Assembly (NCBI GenBank): GCA_021292105.1
Contig: CM037875.1
Span: 59,764,408 to 59,828,407, forward strand
DNA from: Anadara kagoshimensis
Lineage: Eukaryota > Mollusca > Bivalvia > Arcoida > Arcidae
Length of the DNA stretch: 64,000 nucleotides
Reading direction: 5' to 3'
Each line of letters starts with the position of its first letter. The first letter of the stretch is position 1. The position numbers were made by a program, and so were the translations under genes. A model generated the notes under the pieces. The model was not told the DNA's origin. It did no database searches and saw only the letters and a program-made list of their open reading frames with translations. Below, piece by piece: positions 60,704 to 64,000 of this stretch.

Positions 60704-60962
60704 TGTTGCATTTGAAATCTAAACATGTTGTTGGAATTGCAAATTAAATTTTAATAAAGTTAAGTCACATTGCATTTTAAAATATTAAAATTTAGTAGAG
60801 AAAGTTCAGACGTTTCTATGGAAATATACGGTAGATAATTCGTACAGAAAATTGTTAACATTGGCCACTGCATAGTGAAATTTAATACCCTTGAATAAGT
60901 TCCAGTGTCCAGAACGCAAAATTTTATCCCCGCAGAATCAATCATAAAGTTTCTGTGATTAC
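60704..60962. other. Intron, or degraded exon sequence, between the LINE and the last TEP exon
   Basis: A minus frame (60760-60966) contains RNFMIDSAGIK and NFTMQWPMLTIF, loosely like the stretch following the F-x-Y motif in macroglobulin MG5, but it is one base out of frame with the preceding candidate exon and lacks clear splice sites. I leave it unassigned. Confidence 0.25.
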
Positions 60963-60994
60963 TCATACGTGAACTCGCGATCGGTGGTACTCTG
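60963..60994 (-). CDS. Candidate fourth exon, thioester/macroglobulin protein
   Basis: After an acceptor-like ATACAG, the phase-0 reading is QSTTDREFTYE, which fits the V-x-ST-x(n)-F-x-Y motif that follows this point in A2M/TEP MG5 domains. The next codon is TAA, so splicing at the weak GTAATC (60962 downwards) or a one-base error has to be assumed. The separation from the previous exon is 129 bp. Only 32 nt support it. Confidence 0.3.
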
Positions 60995-61123
60995 CTGTAT
61001 GCTCATCAGGAAAATAACTGAATGACCAATTCAACATTTAACTTGCCAATTTGGTGGCCCTGAAAGAAATTAATTTCTACACCTTATCAGAATTTGACCA
61101 GAGATCTAGTAAGCTAGACTTAC

Positions 61124-61255
61124 CTGAACTTTGACATCATCTCCACCAACTCTGCTTAACTGGATCCTGGTCTTTGACCTTGAAACGTATATACCTGCAT
61201 AATCTTCATCTACCATGTCTACTGATCTACCTGTCGATTTTGTCTTTAAGTTAAT
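61124..61255 (-). CDS. Thioester-containing/A2M-like protein, exon (MG4 end-MG5 start)
   Basis: 132 nt, 44 codons, phase 0 at both ends. The acceptor is TTTAATTTTATTCAG and the donor CAG|GTAAGT. The product INLKTKSTGRS...YVSRSKTRIQLSRVGGDDVKVQ carries the S-x-S-x-(T/S)-x-I-x-L start of an MG5 domain and the G-D-x-V-x-V strand. The following intron is short; the preceding one (61256-62352) holds the 29 bp minisatellite. Secreted or membrane-anchored proteins of this family act in protease trapping and innate immunity; whether this one is an A2M, CD109 or insect-type TEP cannot be told without the thioester and bait regions. Confidence 0.75.
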
Positions 61256-61354
61256 CTGAATAAAATTTAATTGACAAATATTTACATAAAACAAAACCCT
61301 TAGTGGTCCTATCTAAAAATAAACTTTAGTAAATCTGTATACAAAACTAACAAT
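61256..61354. other. Intron flank
   Basis: The acceptor side of the intron: a T-rich tract on the minus strand before CAG. No other feature. Confidence 0.5.
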
Positions 61355-62158
61355 AACCTGTGTATAACAAACCATGTGTAAATACCCTGTGTATAACAAA
61401 CCCTGTGTAAATAACATGTGTATAACAAACCCTGTGTAAATAACCTGTGTATAACAAACCCTGTGTAAATGACCTGTGTATAACAAACCCTGTGTAAATA
61501 ACCTGTGTATAACAAACCCTGTGTAAATCACCTGTGTATAACAAACCCTGTGTAAATAACCTGTGTATAACAAACCCTGTGTATAACAAACCCTGTATAA
61601 ATAACCTGTGTATAACAAATCCTGTGTAAATAACCTGTGTATAACAAACCCTGTGTAAATGACCTGTGTATAACAAACCCTGTGTAAATAACCTGTGTAT
61701 AACAAACCCTGTGTAAATAACCTGTGTATAACAAACCCTGTGTAAATAATGTGTATAACAAACCATGTGTAAATAACCTGTGTATAACAAACCCTGTGTA
61801 AATAACATGTGTATAACAAACCCTGTATATAACAAACCCTTTGTCAATAACCTGTGTATAACAAACCATGTGTAAATAACATGTGTATAACAAACCCTGT
61901 GTAAATAATTTGTGTATAACAAACCATGTGTAAATAACCTGTGTATAACAAACCCTGTGTAAATAACCTGTGTATAACAAACCCTGTGTAAATAACCTGT
62001 GTATAACAAACCCTGTGTAAATAACCTGTGTATAACAAACCCTATGTATAACAAACCCTGTATAAATAACCTGTGTATAACAAACCCTGTATAAATAACT
62101 TGTGTATAACAAACCATGTGTAAATAACCTGTGTATAACAAACCCTGTGTAAATTACC
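61355..62158 (-). repeat. 29 bp minisatellite in a TEP intron, about 28 copies
   Basis: The unit on the plus strand is ACCTGTGTATAACAAACCCT followed by GTGTAAATA. Because 29 is not divisible by three, all three minus frames stay open by sharing the same repeat, which produces overlapping false frames of up to 264 residues (FVIHRLFTQGLLYTGYLHRVCYTQV). A short variant unit (GTGTATAACAAACCCT alone) is inserted at four places (about 61577, 61826, 62043 and nearby). Confidence 0.97.
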
Positions 62159-62332
62159 TGTATATAAAGGTGGTCTCTATAGTTGGTTTTACTGTATAGA
62201 CAAGTGGTCTGTATATACAAGTGATTGCTATAGCAGGTTTTACAATATAGATAAGTGGTCTATACATACAGATGGTCTCTATAGCAGGTTTTACTGTATA
62301 GACAAGTGGTCTTTATACACAGGTTATAGCTA
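62159..62332 (-). repeat. ~56 bp tandem related to the TACAGTC MITE
   Basis: About three units of GTGGTCTNTATANACAAGTG with CTATAGCAGGTTTTACTGTA directly follow the minisatellite. The phrases GGTGGTCTCTATA and GGTTTTACTGTATA recall the ends of the TACAGTC MITEs (AGGTGGTCCTTATAT, GGTTTGACTGTA), so this array may have grown from a MITE end. Confidence 0.75.
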
Positions 62333-62352
62333 TAGCAGTTACATAAACTTAC

Positions 62353-62544
62353 CATAAACTTCAAAAATAGAGAACTACCAGACACATATTTAGCAACATT
62401 GATAACATTACTACTAAGTGGATCTTGTAGGACCTCTTCTACTGGATTTGAACGATAATCCGTTGTATATTTTACTGTAAGTTTTAAGTCATTTCCAAGT
62501 TTGTCTACAGGATAACTGTTACCGACTGGATCATTCAAAAAAAC
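62353..62544 (-). CDS. Thioester-containing/A2M-like protein, exon (MG4)
   Basis: 192 nt, 64 codons, phase 0 at both ends. The acceptor is TTACTTAATTGACAG and the donor ATG|GTAAGT. It begins VFLNDPVGNSYPVDKLGND and ends NVINVAKYVSGSSLFLKFM. The first residues continue the F-x-P-x(n)-Y-x-Y-x-V-x(3)-D-x-x-G pattern that begins in the previous exon, the core of the MG4 domain. Its first ~49 nt together with the acceptor and intron are tandemly duplicated just upstream (62616-62739). Confidence 0.8.
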
Positions 62545-62739
62545 CTGTCAATTAAGTAATAATAGATAAATGTAAGGATAGTATAATAAAACGAGAATGT
62601 TGTCACCTGAGGACACAAGTTTGTCTACAGGATAACTGTTACCCACTGGATCATTCAAAAAAACCTGTCAATTAAGTAATAATATAGATAAAATGTAAGG
62701 ATAGTAGAATAAAACAAGAATGTTGTCACCTGAGGACAC
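62496..62739 (-). repeat. ~120 bp tandem duplication spanning an exon-intron junction
   Basis: 62496-62615 and 62616-62739 are near-identical copies (a few substitutions, small insertions in the second). Each contains the acceptor and first 16 codons of the MG4 exon plus adjoining intron. The distal copy has the same acceptor, but reading on through it reaches a TGA in the duplicated intron unless a cryptic donor (TCAG|GTGACA) is used. Confidence 0.92.
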
Positions 62740-62751
62740 GAAGAAACAAAG

Positions 62752-62866
62752 AGTTATAACTGTCTATAAAGGACACACAAGAAAACCAGTAAAATGGTCT
62801 TTATGTGCAGGTGGTTCTTATATAAAGGTTCAAATAACATGAGTAAAGAGCTATTGGGATACAATA
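62752..62866 (+). mobile_element. TACAGTC-type MITE fragment in intron
   Basis: CTGTCTATAAAGGACACACA, CCAGTAAAATGGTC, AGGTGGTTCTTATATAAAGG and TATTGGGATACAAT match the left two-thirds of the copies at 7169 and 8084. The right end is lost. Confidence 0.75.
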
Positions 62867-63239
62867 TTTTACTGTGAAATTTTAAGCCACTACAGTCTTT
62901 CATAACAATAAGATGTTTAAAGGCATTAATACTGAAGCTCAGTCCGACTTTCATTGAAGGTCAAGGTTAACCAATTTTAAATTGGCCAAAGTCATGCCTT
63001 TCAATATCATTGCTTATAAGTTAGTTCTAGAGAAGAAGGCGAAAATAAGTAAAAGTTAACAATGAATGATACAGGCTACTTAAAGACTGATGTTAAAAGT
63101 TAAAGCTTCCTTTAAAATTTTCTGATTTTTTTATTCCCAAAATATATGGCTGAATATTTGAAGTTAGATAATTTTTACAACAATCTGTAAACTCATATAA
63201 CAACACTTGTTCTAGCATTGAACTTTAGAAATCAAATAT
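62867..63239. other. Intron sequence, nothing recognised
   Basis: AT-rich intron of the thioester-protein gene without further features. Confidence 0.5.
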
Positions 63240-63590
63240 GCTGTTTGAATGAATGGACTTTTACATCCCAGTCAACAATATTTGACTTGTACCAAAGAGA
63301 CACCAGTTATAGGTGAACTGACAGAAATTTTGACCTTTGCAATATGCTCAGTGCAGTGTGCAGGAAGGGTCATTTAGCATGCCTTGCCTGCTGGGACACA
63401 AGGCATCAGTTTTTAAGGTCTATTCCAAAGGACCTGGTCACTTTTGTTTCTAAATGCCAAGTGCTTGCTGAAAAAAGTCACTATTTGTTTTTTCTTCAAG
63501 TTAAGGTCAGACCTATCCAGGATTGGAACCCTGACTTCCCACATACAGAGTGAACATTCATCAACCAACTGACTTAGGACAGTGATGTAA
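63240..63590 (-). mobile_element. tRNA-derived SINE in intron, same strand as the gene
   Basis: On the minus strand it begins near 63588 with a tRNA-like head (CTAAGTCAGTTGGTTGATGA; B-box-like GGGTTCCAATCC) and ends near 63245 in the 3' block (plus-strand ACATCCCAGTCAACAATATT). It is an old copy, diverged from that at 33655-33993. The plus frame at 63344-63553 is an artefact of it. Confidence 0.78.
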
Positions 63591-63627
63591 AATGAAAACT
63601 GGTTATAAGTGATATAAACATGTTTAC

Positions 63628-63840
63628 CTGATAGTGATAGGTACTGTTTGGCATGAAGAACTGGTCTTTACGAACCACCTTTATAGATATAGGATACTGC
63701 TTGTATGATACCATTGTCTCACTGCTGGAACTCTGGGCCTCACCACTCTTCATTTCCGTCACAACCGCTTTAATTTCCAAATTATGGTCACCTCCCGTCC
63801 CAGAAATAGTATGTGAAAATGTTGCCTTACCAGTTTTTGA
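63628..63840 (-). CDS. Thioester-containing/A2M-like protein, exon (MG3 end-MG4 start)
   Basis: 213 nt, 71 codons, phase 0 at both ends, between an ACTTATAG acceptor and a CAG|GTAAAC donor. The product SKTGKATFSHTISG...LEIKAVVTEMKSGEAQ has the T-G-x-A-x-F...L-x-I-x-A-x-V-T-E-x-x-S-G signature closing MG3, then YPISIKVVRKDQFFMPNSTYHYQ, matching the F-x-P-x-x-x-Y-x-x-x-V opening of MG4 that continues in the next exon. The gene's 5' part lies beyond the window. The immune/protease-trap role is inferred from the family. Confidence 0.8.
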
Positions 63841-64000
63841 CTATAAGTAAAATGAAAAAAAAATTGTTTAAGACACTACATTTTTTCAACAAACAATAAC
63901 AATGCTTTATATGGAAAATAAAGCCCAAATGTGCCTCGAAATGCTCTAAGCAGCAATAATCATTTAGATATTTAAATAGCACTTTCTGTAAACAAGATGT
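63841..64000. other. Intron, runs off the window
   Basis: The first bases form the acceptor and pyrimidine tract (minus strand TTTTTTTTTCATTTTACTTA). Nothing else is seen. Confidence 0.5.

Noticed and set aside
61309..62220. Long Tyr/Leu-rich frames of 168-264 residues
   Set aside because: A 29 bp unit without stops makes all minus frames open; the region lies inside an intron of the thioester-protein gene.

Overview
The window looks like animal nuclear DNA, most likely from a bivalve mollusc. It is AT-rich, almost free of long open frames and dense in dispersed and tandem repeats. Four things point to a mollusc: tRNA-derived SINEs whose tail reads back into a conserved block, short TIR elements of a TACAGTC type, two elements carrying tandem ~145 bp cores with an ACGG/ACGC-rich tail (the architecture described for bivalve 'pearl' elements), and many CTTGACCTTTGA-type repeats. 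The species call is inference.

Only two host genes can be supported. The first is a complete single-exon rhodopsin-family GPCR (25616-26755, + strand). It has seven predicted membrane helices but departs from the family at several key sites (MRY for DRY, no TM3 cysteine, no CWxP). The second is part of an alpha-2-macroglobulin/complement-like thioester protein gene on the - strand. Three exons (63628-63840, 62353-62544, 61124-61255) all join in phase 0 and together cover the MG3/MG4/MG5 region, and a weaker fourth exon lies at 60963-60994. The gene enters from beyond position 64000, and its later exons were not found.

Layout. 1-10 kb holds a foldback containing a zinc-finger fragment, small tandem repeats, one SINE and three copies of a TACAGTC MITE. 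10.8-13.2 kb is a 45 bp minisatellite of about 53 copies. 13-25 kb is low-information AT-rich DNA with several short tandem arrays and a SINE. 25.6-26.8 kb is the GPCR. 27-43 kb is repeat-rich, with a near-perfect 158 bp hairpin, a SINE with intact 13 bp target duplications, and an 80 bp tandem array. 45-48.5 kb holds two tandem-core elements in the same orientation. 48.8-49.1 kb has two small unexplained frames. 51-54 kb has palindromic and TIR elements.

55.2-60.7 kb is the most informative structure: a three-layer transposon nest. A 5'-truncated L1/Tx1-type LINE with a poly(A) tail and a 14 bp target duplication was entered at a TA by a 2.6 kb TIR element. That element was in turn entered by a 1.3 kb foldback element with 9 bp target duplications and head-to-head ~210 bp arrays. 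60.9-63.9 kb is the thioester-protein gene, whose introns hold a 29 bp minisatellite, a 56 bp tandem, a SINE, a MITE fragment and a tandem duplication of one exon's 5' end.

The two genes are not obviously linked in function. Nothing resembles an operon, CRISPR array or microbial system.
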